A stretch of DNA of 41,668 bases, taken from a virus. Position 1 is the first letter of the stretch, and each line of letters begins with the position of its first letter. Below, one piece after another: positions 15,838-24,630 of the stretch. Made by a program: the position numbers and the translations under genes. The notes beneath the pieces were generated by a model, which was not told the DNA's origin, did not search any database, and saw only the letters and a program-made list of their open reading frames with translations. The stretch covers positions 1 to 41,668 of the IMG/VR virus record IMGVR_UViG_3300017593_000599; one strand, given 5' to 3'.

Positions 15838-16149
15838 CTAAATATCTATTCCTTCTTTTCTCCATTTTTCTAGATACTTTTTGTAACCCGTGCTTTCTTC
15901 TGTAATATCGGGCTTACTTGAATCTTTTATGTCTTGGATTATCTTATGAAGAGCATCTAAGCTGACGGTAACCCATCCTTTTACTCTGCCGTGTTCGTCA
16001 AGGTGTTCTTCTAGTAAAACCTCATTATGCAGGTGGTTGGGAATTTCTACCTCTTGGTTATCTATGTTTTTCTTTTTTTGCCTCCACTGTGGTTTTGTTT
16101 TGTCTATGATATGTTTAGCCAGCTTTTGCTTAAGTTGTTTTTTGGTCAC
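15838..16149 (-). CDS. Hypothetical charged protein
   Basis: 103 aa, Lys-rich, with a basic N-terminal helix (KKQLKQKLAKHIID) and an acidic central strand region. No membrane segment or motif. The position between fibre-like and ejection-type genes suggests a minor virion or chaperone role, but nothing in the sequence shows it. Confidence 0.45.
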   Translation of the reverse strand: MTKKQLKQKLAKHIIDKTKPQWRQKKKNIDNQEVEIPNHLHNEVLLEEHLDEHGRVKGWVTVSLDALHKIIQDIKDSSKPDITEESTGYKKYLEKWRKEGIDI

Positions 16150-16158
16150 TGTTACCCC

Positions 16159-16902
16159 CTAAATTACAAACTTTCTTAAGACAAATGAATGCGAACTGCT
16201 ATCACTATTGTGTATCCTTGTGTTGGTAGAGAGTCCAACAAAAGTAAAGCCCATTTCGCTACAGTTAACCCATGAAGAATCTGCATCACAATAGAACTCT
16301 ACGCCAACACTAACAGAATCAGAAATTTTTGTATACAATCCATTTGCCGCTATGTTATATGCAGCACCTGCCGCTAATTGTTGGTCTGCAACTTCACTAA
16401 AGCTGCCTGGGGCTGCTCTGCTGGATATATTTGCATCTAATTTATCTAATTTAGCCGCTCTGGCACTAGTATAGTTGTCATCAAGGGTCTTGATACGTTC
16501 GTATATACTATCACCAGTAGGAGAAGTAGGAACAGCTGTATTAAGTCTATTGTGAACTTTAGTATCTACGTCATCAGGACTAGCCCTTGATGAGACGGCA
16601 GCATCAAGGTTATCTAATTTCGCTGCTCTGGTGCTAGTGTAGTTATCATCTAGAGTCTTTAATCTTTCAAATATACTGTCAGAAGTGGGGCTAGTAGGAA
16701 TAGCTTTGTTTAAACTCTCATCTACCTCCTCGTCAACTGCCGAGATAGCCTTGTCTAAGTTATCCAGTTTTGCAGCTCTAGTAGAAGTGTAGTTATCATC
16801 CAATGTTTTTAATCTTTCATAAATGCTGTCTGTGTTCGGGCTGCTAGGAATAGCTTTGTTCAGTATCCATTCTAGAATAGACCTTATGCTTTCTCTAATC
16901 AT
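16159..16902 (-). CDS. Repeat-containing tail fibre/appendage protein
   Basis: 247 aa. Three near-identical repeats of about 40 residues (15-54, 65-104, 121-161), each with SP-x-x-DSIYERLKTLDDNY, TRAAKLDNLD and AISS, spaced 50-55 residues apart. The RAAKLDNLD-x-A-x-S motif is common in phage tail fibre shafts and collar proteins. The last 80 residues form a beta-rich tip (VGVEFYCDADSSWVNC). Trimeric fibre with a C-terminal receptor or decoration domain is the likely form. Confidence 0.65.
   Translation of the reverse strand: MIRESIRSILEWILNKAIPSSPNTDSIYERLKTLDDNYTSTRAAKLDNLDKAISAVDEEVDESLNKAIPTSPTSDSIFERLKTLDDNYTSTRAAKLDNLDAAVSSRASPDDVDTKVHNRLNTAVPTSPTGDSIYERIKTLDDNYTSARAAKLDKLDANISSRAAPGSFSEVADQQLAAGAAYNIAANGLYTKISDSVSVGVEFYCDADSSWVNCSEMGFTFVGLSTNTRIHNSDSSSHSFVLRKFVI
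16166..16890 (-). repeat. Three in-gene tandem repeats in the fibre gene
   Basis: The coding repeats fall at about 16740-16860, 16590-16710 and 16420-16542 on the minus strand, spaced 150 and about 165 bases apart. DNA as well as protein is conserved (for example the gttatcatc-like and tagttgtcatc-like stretches), pointing to recent duplication. The outer limits are given loosely as the span of the repeat-bearing gene. Confidence 0.6.
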
Positions 16903-16912
16903 ACATTGCCTC

Positions 16913-17245
16913 CTAGCTCATCTTTAAGCCTGATAGATGAAAGTTAATCTTGTCTGCTATATCTACCTTAACCCTTAGCGTTTCAGGATACTTAATATTA
17001 ATGGAAAATTCCTGTGTATCCTTTGCAATTATTGTCTTTTCGTAAGCAATCCAGTCTGCACCTGTAGCGGCATCATCAGTAGCTGTGTGGGCTATACTAA
17101 ATGTATGGTCACTGCTGTCTTGGTTTACTACCCTGAGCACACCTACTACCTGCTCTCCTTCACTGGGTGCGTAGAGTTTTTGTTCATTTGTATTGGCTGG
17201 CCTTAGTGCTGCTATTCGGCCATATTCATAGTTGGTGTATGCCAT
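16913..17245 (-). CDS. Beta-sandwich tail/decoration-like protein
   Basis: 110 aa, beta-rich: VVGVLRVVNQDSSDHTFSIA then strands ending in NFHLSGLKMS. The pattern (SDHTFSIAHTATDDA) looks like small phage virion proteins that decorate tails or bind fibres. Genes on both sides are fibre-like. GGAGG before ATG 17245. No named family. Confidence 0.5.
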   Translation of the reverse strand: MAYTNYEYGRIAALRPANTNEQKLYAPSEGEQVVGVLRVVNQDSSDHTFSIAHTATDDAATGADWIAYEKTIIAKDTQEFSINIKYPETLRVKVDIADKINFHLSGLKMS

Positions 17246-17247
17246 GT

Positions 17248-17559
17248 TTATCCTCCAAAGTTAATCGTGTAAAAGTAACTAAGTTCAGGTCTGCTCACAA
17301 GTAGCCATTTCGAACTTGTGCTGTTCCACGCATACCATCTTTTATTTTCATAACAGTACTTTAATTCTCCCTCTGTGGCACCTTCTCCTAGAGAGCCCTC
17401 ATTGTCTATTAAAGAAAGGACAACGCCTCCTGTTCCATGTGTGTGGTCTTTTGCAGCCTTCTGGTCTAGTTCCTCATATACCTCATCAAAATTTTGATTT
17501 ACTTTGGTTAGCAATGCGTCTTTAACGGTATCTGTACCAAGTATTGTTTGCTTAGCCAT
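17248..17559 (-). CDS. Short tail-fibre-like protein
   Basis: 103 aa. The N-terminal helix TKVNQNFDEVYEELDQKA followed by KDHTHGTGG is typical of phage fibre proteins, as is the C-terminal WYAWNSTSSKWLLV carbohydrate-module-like pattern. Likely a tail appendage or fibre-attachment protein. It starts one base upstream of the stop of the gp10-like gene region, in the same operon. Confidence 0.55.
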   Translation of the reverse strand: MAKQTILGTDTVKDALLTKVNQNFDEVYEELDQKAAKDHTHGTGGVVLSLIDNEGSLGEGATEGELKYCYENKRWYAWNSTSSKWLLVSRPELSYFYTINFGG

Positions 17560-19629
17560 TTATGCCCCCAATATAGCTGAGATTAAATCTACCCTGTGTA
17601 ATTCCCATGTTCCAAGCCCGTCAAAATTTGTGATTTTGAACATAACCCTGTCATAGTTAAATACCTTCCACTTGCTTATTCTCCTGGCTTGCAATTGAAT
17701 TGTTGCGTCTTCTACTTCCTCATCTGCATCATAGACTGTCTCATCACCAAGTCCAGTATCAATCGAAACAGGTGTTGTAAAATGTCCATCCTTGTAGAGG
17801 TAGAAGTCAAAGCTAAATCCTTTGTTGCTGTAAAGTTCTACGCTATACCTCTTATTGTGAAACCTGTTAAGTGGCATGCCCCAATTTGTAAATCCACTTT
17901 GTATCAATATGTCAAATTTGTCTTGGTCATCAAACAGGTATTCCCTCTTTAACTCATACAGGTGTCCGTTTTTGCCACCTATGAGCATTTTGTCCAGCTT
18001 TGACTGATAACAAGTGTGAATAAACTTAAATTGATACTTCGTAAGCAACTTTGTTTCCATGTCCACTACATGGCAGTACTGTCTGTAAGACCCATCATTT
18101 GAATCATAACCTGTAAACCAAACTTGTCCTGAAATGGGATTGTAACCTAAGTAACTGTTTGCATTGATAAGGTTTGTTAAATCTATGTCGTCTGTAAGCA
18201 GTGCCCTGTCTATGTCTCCAAATTTTTCTGTAGAGAATAGGTGTACTAAACCCTCCTTGGTAAGAACTACAAGGCCATAACCAGTTGAAACAATCCCATT
18301 TTTGCTTATTGCTCCAAAATCAAATGTATTAACCACTGCAAAATTGTTATCCTCAGGATAGTTGAGCACTTTGTATATACCATTTCCCTTTATTACTATC
18401 AGGACATTGTAAAAATTCTCTGCACCTAGTATGTCTGAGCCATCCCTTGGATTGATATCTACATAGCCGCCATTTGCCGTTGAAGACCACCTGTTGTGGG
18501 CTTGCGAATCCACTGATAAGGCGTAATCAGACCAATATAGACGGCTTGGGTGGTCTGGATCACCCCAAAGGTAAAGCCTTGCTCCTCTTACCACTCCGCC
18601 CTGTGACTTAGGTCCTGCTTCGCTTTGTTGCCAATCAGCAGTAAGGTCTGTACCATTATCTGGAGCAGAAGAGCAGGTAAAGTCATAGGCACCTGTGGTG
18701 TAGTTTATGGTATTTGTACCACCTGCATCAACATCTCCAATTAAGTTGCCTTTACCATCATCTTGTATGATTTTTGTTACTCCACCTGATGTATAGTAGA
18801 TGTACAATGTGTTGGGCTCAATAGGAGTGTGGGATAAGTTTCCTGTGAAATTCTTTGTCGTACCGTCACCTGTTTCAATGACGATGTCCTCCCAAGAATC
18901 GTTTAACTTGTCATAGGTGCTTCCATCCCAGACTTTGGTTACGCCTCCGTCACAGATAATAAGTCTTCCATTAAACTCAATAAACTTGGGAGTGCCTTCT
19001 ATATCTCCAATCTCTACAGGTTTTTTATTTGAATCTAGGTAATAAAGCTTTTGGTCATTTGCTAAGATATACTGGTCTTGTGTGCTGTAATAGTAAACAG
19101 CTAGCGGAGCGGAGGTAATTTCATCAGTAAGAACAAGCCTGCCATTATTTGCTGTTAGCTGCCAGATAGTACCATCACTGTCGGGGATAATTGGGTTGGG
19201 CTTATACTCTGCCGAACTGTTGCTTGTAAGGTTTATTTGGCCATTTGTAACCTGTAGCTTCCAATAAGTATCTGCTGCTGCTACATCTTTTAGGGGATAA
19301 TAGTCAAGTACACCCCATGAAGATGAGACTTTTTCTACTCCAAGGACTCCGTTAGTAGCTATTACTTTCCAAACATCGCTAGTTGCCGTGTCGTTAAGGT
19401 AAAATTCAGTAAGATATGCTTGGGAAATTCTCTCCGTTCCATATCTGGGTTTTAATACTATCATCTTGCCTTCTTCTGTGGTTCTCAAAACAAAATCAAC
19501 ATTAAGTACATCATAAAGACCGTGTTCACCCATAGACACTGGGAAGATACGCTCAGAGTAGCCAAGAAAGAAGTTTCTAAATGAAAATACTCGCTGCCTT
19601 TCTGGTAAGTGTTTCTGAGCTTTTATCAA
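17560..19629 (-). CDS. P22 gp10-like tail hub / stabilisation protein
   Basis: 689 aa. The N-terminal RVFSFRNFFLGYSERIFP and repeated beta-strand blades (ILANDQKLYYLD, FIEFNGRLIICDGG, LVVLTKEGLVHLF) suggest a beta-propeller, as in P22 gp10 and the stabilisation proteins of P22- and epsilon15-like podoviruses. These plug the portal-adaptor channel below the head. The order relative to the adaptor gene (19626) is as expected, with a four-base overlap. Family from architecture and context. Confidence 0.65.
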   Translation of the reverse strand: MIKAQKHLPERQRVFSFRNFFLGYSERIFPVSMGEHGLYDVLNVDFVLRTTEEGKMIVLKPRYGTERISQAYLTEFYLNDTATSDVWKVIATNGVLGVEKVSSSWGVLDYYPLKDVAAADTYWKLQVTNGQINLTSNSSAEYKPNPIIPDSDGTIWQLTANNGRLVLTDEITSAPLAVYYYSTQDQYILANDQKLYYLDSNKKPVEIGDIEGTPKFIEFNGRLIICDGGVTKVWDGSTYDKLNDSWEDIVIETGDGTTKNFTGNLSHTPIEPNTLYIYYTSGGVTKIIQDDGKGNLIGDVDAGGTNTINYTTGAYDFTCSSAPDNGTDLTADWQQSEAGPKSQGGVVRGARLYLWGDPDHPSRLYWSDYALSVDSQAHNRWSSTANGGYVDINPRDGSDILGAENFYNVLIVIKGNGIYKVLNYPEDNNFAVVNTFDFGAISKNGIVSTGYGLVVLTKEGLVHLFSTEKFGDIDRALLTDDIDLTNLINANSYLGYNPISGQVWFTGYDSNDGSYRQYCHVVDMETKLLTKYQFKFIHTCYQSKLDKMLIGGKNGHLYELKREYLFDDQDKFDILIQSGFTNWGMPLNRFHNKRYSVELYSNKGFSFDFYLYKDGHFTTPVSIDTGLGDETVYDADEEVEDATIQLQARRISKWKVFNYDRVMFKITNFDGLGTWELHRVDLISAILGA

Positions 19630-20267
19630 AAGTCCCTCCTAGCTACTCTCTCAAAATACCTTTGCCTCTTTTCTATTGTTCTTACCACTAGGTCAGAAAG
19701 CCAGTTCAGCCAGCCCTGTTCAAATTGCACGTTGTACTCATCACGGTTGAGCACCCTAATACTAACAGCCTCAATTATCACTTCGTTGAATATATCGTTA
19801 AATGGAATTGGGTCGTTAGTTTTTGTAATGCTGTGTCTAGGCCAATAAGGAAGGTAAAAGTCGTAAGTTTGGTCAGGAATATCAATGAATCCTATTTTGT
19901 TATCATTGGTTACATAAAAGTATTCGGGTCTTGATTCATCAGTTGGGTTGCCATGAAGGCGAACTAAGTCATCTTTGTTAACACGGGTTACGTAGTAATA
20001 GGTATTACTTTCCTTTATCCAGCCCTTTTCAGCAGGTACCCAAAGGCTAGAAGCTAGGTCATCATATTCTTGAATTCCATCAAGTAAGATAATATTGCCT
20101 ATTGTCCTTCCCAACTCAGAGCCATATTCTATACAGACTCCTTGTATCCAGTTGCATGCTTCTTCTATCCAAGCTAAGACTTCTGCTTGGGAAGGGTCAG
20201 AATTTGAGTCTATAGTCTTCCTTGTCCTATAGCCAACCCTTGTTATGATGTCTGCCGCTGTTGCCAT
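19626..20267 (-). CDS. P22 gp4-like head-to-tail adaptor
   Basis: 213 aa. The N-terminus (TAADIITRVGYRTRK... EVLAWIEEACNWIQ) is the conserved opening of podovirus adaptor/tail accessory proteins, which ring the portal after packaging. The remainder has short beta-strands and a C-terminal helix with basic residues (RTIEKRQRYFERVARRDF). Next to the gp10-like gene, overlapping by four bases. Good family fit. Confidence 0.65.
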   Translation of the reverse strand: MATAADIITRVGYRTRKTIDSNSDPSQAEVLAWIEEACNWIQGVCIEYGSELGRTIGNIILLDGIQEYDDLASSLWVPAEKGWIKESNTYYYVTRVNKDDLVRLHGNPTDESRPEYFYVTNDNKIGFIDIPDQTYDFYLPYWPRHSITKTNDPIPFNDIFNEVIIEAVSIRVLNRDEYNVQFEQGWLNWLSDLVVRTIEKRQRYFERVARRDF

Positions 20268-20269
20268 AC

Positions 20270-20464
20270 TTATTTACCAAATACTTGGTTAAGGTATCTC
20301 TTTAATTCATTAACTGACTTGGCTATGTAAGTGTTATCCTTATTCCCGTCCCAGTAACTTACAACAAAGCCGTTTTGAGCTTTCTCTACTCGCATGCTTT
20401 TAGGAGTAGGTATTGGCGGTACACGATTTGCCTTCCTAGCACGCTTCTTAGCTTTTCTAGCCAT
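20270..20464 (-). CDS. Small basic protein before the adaptor gene
   Basis: 64 aa from ATG 20464, four bases after GGAGG; a GTG at 20467 is too close to the site. The N-terminus is very basic (RKAKKRARKANR), followed by a small beta-type unit (GFVVSYWDGNKDNTY) ending in a helix. It is the first gene after the terminator at 20480. Not recognised. Confidence 0.5.
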   Translation of the reverse strand: MARKAKKRARKANRVPPIPTPKSMRVEKAQNGFVVSYWDGNKDNTYIAKSVNELKRYLNQVFGK

Positions 20465-20479
20465 CACGCCTCCTTAACT

Positions 20480-20511
20480 AAAAAGGCCCTCCAAGGATAC
20501 TCAGAGGGCCT
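20480..20511 (-). terminator. Intrinsic terminator after the decoration gene
   Basis: Stem AGGCCCTC (20504-20511 on the minus strand) pairs with GAGGGCCT (20484-20491), 12-base loop, followed on the minus strand by TTTTT. It lies between the 151-aa gene and the adaptor-side genes. It would separate high-level head-gene transcripts from downstream tail genes. The plus-strand reading also has a short T run, so it may work in both directions. Confidence 0.7.
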
Positions 20512-20537
20512 AGTTTTTAGCCTGCAAGTCCTTTATT

Positions 20538-20993
20538 TTATTCTACATTCCTGTAAGACCAAGACTTCCTGATATACTTAACTATAATGTCAATAACTGC
20601 TGTACTTAAGTTAGCATTAGCTGTAACATCAATTGTGTCTGCTGAGCCATACCACTTACCGCCTTTCTTTCCATAAGCCTCATCGGTGCCTGCATTTTTC
20701 ATAGAGCTGTAAATAACATCTGTAGTAGAGCTGTTGATATCTATCCCATCTAGCCAGCCATCTGCATTAGACCCATCACCAACGTCTATTGTAGCAGTTG
20801 CACCCTCTGGTGTTTCTTGGTGGACAAGAACCTCTGTAACTAGGGTGTCAGCGGGGATATTTACTGCCTGTATCACGTCACCTGAACTTGCTGGCACTTT
20901 GCTAAAGTCTAACCTAACTGCTATAATTCCCATCCCCTCTTCTGGCCTAGAGGGAGCTGGAATCTTGTCAACGTAGTTTGTGATAGTTGCCAC
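20538..20993 (-). CDS. Head decoration-like protein
   Basis: 151 aa, beta-rich. The pattern GDVIQAVNIPADTLV, ATATIDVGDGSNADGW and STAVIDIIVKYIR is one I know from small structural proteins in many podoviruses and siphoviruses, often annotated as decoration or hypothetical virion protein. It is placed two genes after the capsid gene, just before a terminator, so it should be highly expressed with the capsid. Confidence 0.55.
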   Translation of the reverse strand: MATITNYVDKIPAPSRPEEGMGIIAVRLDFSKVPASSGDVIQAVNIPADTLVTEVLVHQETPEGATATIDVGDGSNADGWLDGIDINSSTTDVIYSSMKNAGTDEAYGKKGGKWYGSADTIDVTANANLSTAVIDIIVKYIRKSWSYRNVE

Positions 20994-21029
20994 TTTTAGC
21001 CTCCGCTAGATATTTTCTGCTTTCTACTC

Positions 21030-21620
21030 TTATACGTCATAGGTTACTGCACTAGCACTAATTGATGCTGGTGCATCACCTATCTGGTCTGGATGAAATG
21101 CTAAATTGTAGTATGTTGCGTTAGGAACAACAGTAGCATCGTCTAAGTCAGTTGTGCCGCCTGTAAAATCCCCTGTGCCTGTAGGATGAACCTGAACCAT
21201 TCCCACAACGGCCTTGTCAGAAGGAAGGGAAGGAAGTACCACATCGTCCGCTGCATCAGCCTCTATACCTGCTCCAATAGATGCATTACCGTCTGCATCT
21301 AGATAGAGCAAGCACTTGTTATACTTTCCATTGGAGCAATTAAAGCCAGTTAGGTCCCAACAAGGGTCACTAGCTGACTTGCTCTTAAATTCTCCGTTAA
21401 TGATGTAAGTAATAGTATTAGATGTTTTAACTTTGGTTGTTGTAGTAGCAATTCCAATCCCACCAGAGCTAAGAGCCATGTTTTTCATTGCAGTCTTCTG
21501 ATTATCAACAGCAGTCTTGAATGTTCCGTGGTCAGTCCTAAGCTCATTGCACAGGGCTTTTATAAGGTCTAGGATGGCAAAAAGACCACCCTGATCCATT
21601 CCAGTCTTACTCTGCTTCAT
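21030..21620 (-). CDS. Head fibre/decoration-like protein
   Basis: 196 aa. N-terminal helix (residues 11-45) followed by a beta-rich part with TITYIINGEFKSK and LPSLPSDKAVVGMVQV. Such sequences appear in phage head-neck regions as minor structural proteins. Near the capsid gene on the same transcript. No named family. Confidence 0.5.
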   Translation of the reverse strand: MKQSKTGMDQGGLFAILDLIKALCNELRTDHGTFKTAVDNQKTAMKNMALSSGGIGIATTTTKVKTSNTITYIINGEFKSKSASDPCWDLTGFNCSNGKYNKCLLYLDADGNASIGAGIEADAADDVVLPSLPSDKAVVGMVQVHPTGTGDFTGGTTDLDDATVVPNATYYNLAFHPDQIGDAPASISASAVTYDV

Positions 21621-21634
21621 AGCCCTCTACCTCC

Positions 21635-22120
21635 CTAGATTTCTGCTCCTGCTTCAATTATTTCTGATAGCCTTTCTTCTTCTATTTGCTCTCTGTGCTC
21701 CATCCTCCAAATATCCTTTAATATTCTGATATGCTGTTCAAATAAGTGCTTTTGTTTGATCATGAGCCGAAAGTTATCGTTCAGAGTCAAGTAGTAACCA
21801 GATTTGCTCCTAGGATGCCTGACTCTCTTAATCAGTAGCTTAGCCCTAATCTCAGGCCAAGGAACCCAAGCACAGTTAGGCTCACCGTCATAGACACGGT
21901 CAAACACGATATCGTGATTAAATCCATCTCTGCCCCTAACAGGAATAGAAAATACCTGTCCCTTGCGAAGCCTGCCTACATACTGGATAACCTCAGCTGG
22001 ATCTCTCCTCTGGATTCTGCCGTTCTTGTCTTTAATAAAGGTAATATCCTCAGGGGGCATCTCTGGCCCCCTGCTTTCTTCTTTAGCCTCTGCCATTTCC
22101 TCTTTTACTTCTTCACTCAT
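21635..22120 (-). CDS. Hypothetical protein between capsid and decoration genes
   Basis: 161 aa. An acidic disordered N-terminus (residues 1-25) precedes a domain containing GRLRKGQVFSIPVRG and a C-terminal helix rich in Glu/Arg. Similar small proteins sit after the capsid gene in epsilon15-like phages, but no motif defines its role. Confidence 0.45.
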   Translation of the reverse strand: MSEEVKEEMAEAKEESRGPEMPPEDITFIKDKNGRIQRRDPAEVIQYVGRLRKGQVFSIPVRGRDGFNHDIVFDRVYDGEPNCAWVPWPEIRAKLLIKRVRHPRSKSGYYLTLNDNFRLMIKQKHLFEQHIRILKDIWRMEHREQIEEERLSEIIEAGAEI

Positions 22121-22134
22121 GATTCCTCCTTATG

Positions 22135-23163
22135 TTATGTAATCTGGCTGCGTGCAGTCCTTACAGCGATGACGCCAAAGTCCTCGCTATTAAAAACTGT
22201 CTTAGCCACACCCCTGATGTCAGAGACTGCAAAACCAATCCCGACACCATAGGGCTTCTCATGTTCTGCCCATACGATATGGCCCCTTCCACCTGCTTTG
22301 TACTTACGGCCACCATAGGCAAGAACTGCTGCTTGAGCACCTAAGAATAAGTTAGTAGCACCGTAAACATCAGAACCAGAACCCCAGTTTGTAGCTACTG
22401 GCACATTTGGATGTGTAAAGACAAGGACGTCATCCCACATAAACTCACAGTTTCTGATTAATGGGTTATCCTCATACTGCCCACGAGGCCCTAATTCTCT
22501 CCATATCTGATTGAATTTGCTATCATTAACCCTTAGGTCATACATGCAGTGGTCGTGGATAATCATGATGTATCTGTCTTTTCCACCAATTCTTATGGGT
22601 CTTAACTTGGGGTCAGCAGTTGCACGGGCAAATGCCTTAACTTTGGAGATTAAGTCTAGTGTGAGATAATCAGTAGCAGTTAACTCGGAGGTCTGAGTAG
22701 CATTACCTGCATACTTGACTCTGTTAGTAGAAGGAGAGGTAGAAAGTGCATCAAAAATTTGTTCATCTAGGTCTTCCCTCATCCTAACCATTAACCTGTC
22801 CTTAGCTTGCTGTCTTAAGTCCATAGCAACACGACGCTCAGTCATCTCACCTTCAATGGCTACTGCAAAAGTCCTTTTGTGAATGGTTACAGAACAGCTG
22901 TAGTGAACAAGTGCAGCCTCTTTTCCAAGCACTGTATCATCATCCATAATCGGGCTCTGGTCAATTGCCATTACAAGTGGGAATGTGATTTTATCTCCAG
23001 GCTCTTTCATTAAATCTGTTAATTCTTGAATAATGTTGTTAGAAGACCTGCCAATAAAGCCGCTATTTTCAAAGAAGCTCTCTACTCTGTACTCTGTGGC
23101 AAACTCCTTTGCCCAACGCTTAACGCAAAGGGCATCATTTGTGCCAAATGCCGTCTCTGCCAT
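22135..23163 (-). CDS. Major capsid protein, N4-gp56 family
   Basis: 342 aa, the typical length. Signature stretches include ELTDLMKEPGDKITFPL near residues 47-63 and TIHKRTFAVAIEG near 93-105, then VRMREDLDEQIFDAL and a C-terminal HEKPYGVGIGFAVSDIRG. This is an HK97-fold capsid of the N4-gp56/DUF4043 type. Preceded by a scaffold-like gene. ATG 23163 has GAGGT seven bases upstream. High confidence. Confidence 0.88.
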   Translation of the reverse strand: MAETAFGTNDALCVKRWAKEFATEYRVESFFENSGFIGRSSNNIIQELTDLMKEPGDKITFPLVMAIDQSPIMDDDTVLGKEAALVHYSCSVTIHKRTFAVAIEGEMTERRVAMDLRQQAKDRLMVRMREDLDEQIFDALSTSPSTNRVKYAGNATQTSELTATDYLTLDLISKVKAFARATADPKLRPIRIGGKDRYIMIIHDHCMYDLRVNDSKFNQIWRELGPRGQYEDNPLIRNCEFMWDDVLVFTHPNVPVATNWGSGSDVYGATNLFLGAQAAVLAYGGRKYKAGGRGHIVWAEHEKPYGVGIGFAVSDIRGVAKTVFNSEDFGVIAVRTARSQIT

Positions 23164-23233
23164 GTTTACTACCTCAGTTTCAATTTCCTTTCTTCTAGCC
23201 TACTCCTTTTGGAGAGGCGAACCTCCGTACAGC

Positions 23234-24088
23234 CTATAACTCACCCATTAAGTATTTTTGGTAAATATCTGGGTTTTTCTTCTTAAACTCCCTTAGCTGT
23301 TCGTCTGACATATTGTCTATCATCTCAGCCGTGATAGTCTGGCTGGGCCCTGCTGTTCCAGACTTCACAGGCTGGTGTCCTTTTTCGGCAGTCATTCTCT
23401 TTAGTGTTTCTTCTTGAATCTGCTTTCTTAGCTTTTCAATTGCGTCCTCACTGGATAACTGCTTCATGCGTGCGTACTTGTAAAGGGTTTCCCCAGGGTC
23501 AGGAGAAGAAAGAATCATATTGGCTACCATAGGATTTGATTTAACTTCATTATAAATTTCATCCGTTACCACTTCCTTAAAATCAGGATGTGTAATCTGA
23601 GCCTTCATCTCACTATAAGCAATAGCAAGGCGGTTTAGCATATCTGCAAGCGGCTGCAACACAGGTTGAACTGCCTGAGTCTGAAGCATTAAGGCATCCT
23701 TAACTGCCTGCTTTCTTACTGCATCAGCATAAGCCCTAGCATCGTCATAAGGAAGGTTATCTGGTAGAGGTGGAAGCTGCTGAAGGTACATTTCTAAGTA
23801 GTTTTGTGGTGTCACCTGAGGCTGACTTGGAATTTGAGGTTGAGTTGGCTGAGGTTGAGGTTGCTGACTAATCTGTTGCAGTATTCTGTCTTTTTCTTGA
23901 AGCTGCTTTTCCAGAAATTCTACCTTTTCTCTGAGGGCTTTCCAGTTTCTTTCTACGTCGCTTTCTGGCTTCTCTCCCTCAAGCTCTCCACTTTCAGGTA
24001 GCAAAGACTCTTGGCCTTCTATCTGGCTTTCTTCCTCTGGGGTGGGCGAATCCCCTCCTACTGCCTCTTCTTGTGGGTCTTCTGGCAC
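23234..24088 (-). CDS. Scaffold-like protein
   Basis: 284 aa. Acidic N-terminus, a coiled-coil (residues 50-80), a Gln/Pro-rich linker (about 85-105) and a helical C-terminal half ending with DNMSDEQLREFKKK. This is the standard build and place of a capsid scaffold, directly before the capsid gene. It uses a GTG start with AGAGGA eight bases upstream; no ATG is in frame after the upstream TAG. Driven by the promoter at 24159-24187. Confidence 0.7.
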   Translation of the reverse strand: MPEDPQEEAVGGDSPTPEEESQIEGQESLLPESGELEGEKPESDVERNWKALREKVEFLEKQLQEKDRILQQISQQPQPQPTQPQIPSQPQVTPQNYLEMYLQQLPPLPDNLPYDDARAYADAVRKQAVKDALMLQTQAVQPVLQPLADMLNRLAIAYSEMKAQITHPDFKEVVTDEIYNEVKSNPMVANMILSSPDPGETLYKYARMKQLSSEDAIEKLRKQIQEETLKRMTAEKGHQPVKSGTAGPSQTITAEMIDNMSDEQLREFKKKNPDIYQKYLMGEL

Positions 24089-24158
24089 ATTGGCATCCTC
24101 TTGATTTTTCCTGTCTTCTAGCTTGGTAGGATTTCTCTTTGGTAGGCTATTTTATTAT

Positions 24159-24187
24159 GTTATAAGCTACTTTGCTTGTTTTGTCAA
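24159..24187 (-). promoter_or_regulatory. Sigma70-type promoter for scaffold and capsid
   Basis: On the minus strand: TTGACA (24182-24187), exactly 17 bases, then TATAAC (24159-24164). It overlaps the stop of the upstream 104-aa gene and gives a leader of about 60-65 bases to the GTG of the scaffold gene. Near-perfect match to consensus. Confidence 0.75.
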
Positions 24188-24498
24188 GATAACCTTCTTA
24201 TTCCTTGAGCTATGTCGTAAGTAATTGTTAGACTCAGTATTTCTATTGTCTGCTTGTGTGAATCTATTAGCTTTGTCCAGGCACCCTTCTGTTTTGCATA
24301 ATCTCTCAGTTTTATAAGTCCCTGCCAGATATCTTCTCTTTCTTCTGGTGAGATTGGTTCAGGTAGCAAAACGCTAATAACACGACCAACGATATGGCTT
24401 GTTTCTCTTCTGTTATCAACTATGCTTACTCTGCCCCTTTTTGCTATGTCTGATTTTTCTATTTCTTGCAGTAACTCTAGCGCTTCTTCTTTAGTCAT
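24184..24498 (-). CDS. Hypothetical helical protein after portal
   Basis: 104 aa, helical: N-terminal TKEEALELLQEIEKS and a C-terminal LIDSHKQTIEILSL segment. GAGGAGG before ATG 24498. It lies between portal and scaffold with the 38-aa gene; in related phages this place holds small head-assembly proteins. Not recognised. Confidence 0.5.
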   Translation of the reverse strand: MTKEEALELLQEIEKSDIAKRGRVSIVDNRRETSHIVGRVISVLLPEPISPEEREDIWQGLIKLRDYAKQKGAWTKLIDSHKQTIEILSLTITYDIAQGIRRLS

Positions 24499-24513
24499 TT
24501 TTTTCCTCCTCAG

Positions 24514-24630
24514 TTACTTTCCTATTTCCCTTACTGTTTCACTATTTTCTTGGTTAGTTGCTATGTCCTTTAGTAGATAATATTCTAGTTTGTTTGTAAC
24601 ATCAAGCTCTTCCCTTGTATATGTCCTCAT
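24514..24630 (-). CDS. Small 38-aa protein overlapping the portal stop
   Basis: ATG 24630 overlaps the portal TGA (ATGA), and the frame ends at TAA 24514-24516. Sequence is helical and charged (REELDVTNKLEYYLLKD). It fills the portal-104-aa gap in the same direction and is translationally coupled to the portal. Function unknown. Confidence 0.5.
   Translation of the reverse strand: MRTYTREELDVTNKLEYYLLKDIATNQENSETVREIGK

Noticed and set aside
23205-23235. GAGG-TTCG-CCTC hairpin between scaffold and capsid genes as a terminator
   Set aside because: Stem of four to five base pairs, no T run, and termination just before the capsid gene would make little sense; at most an RNA-processing hairpin.
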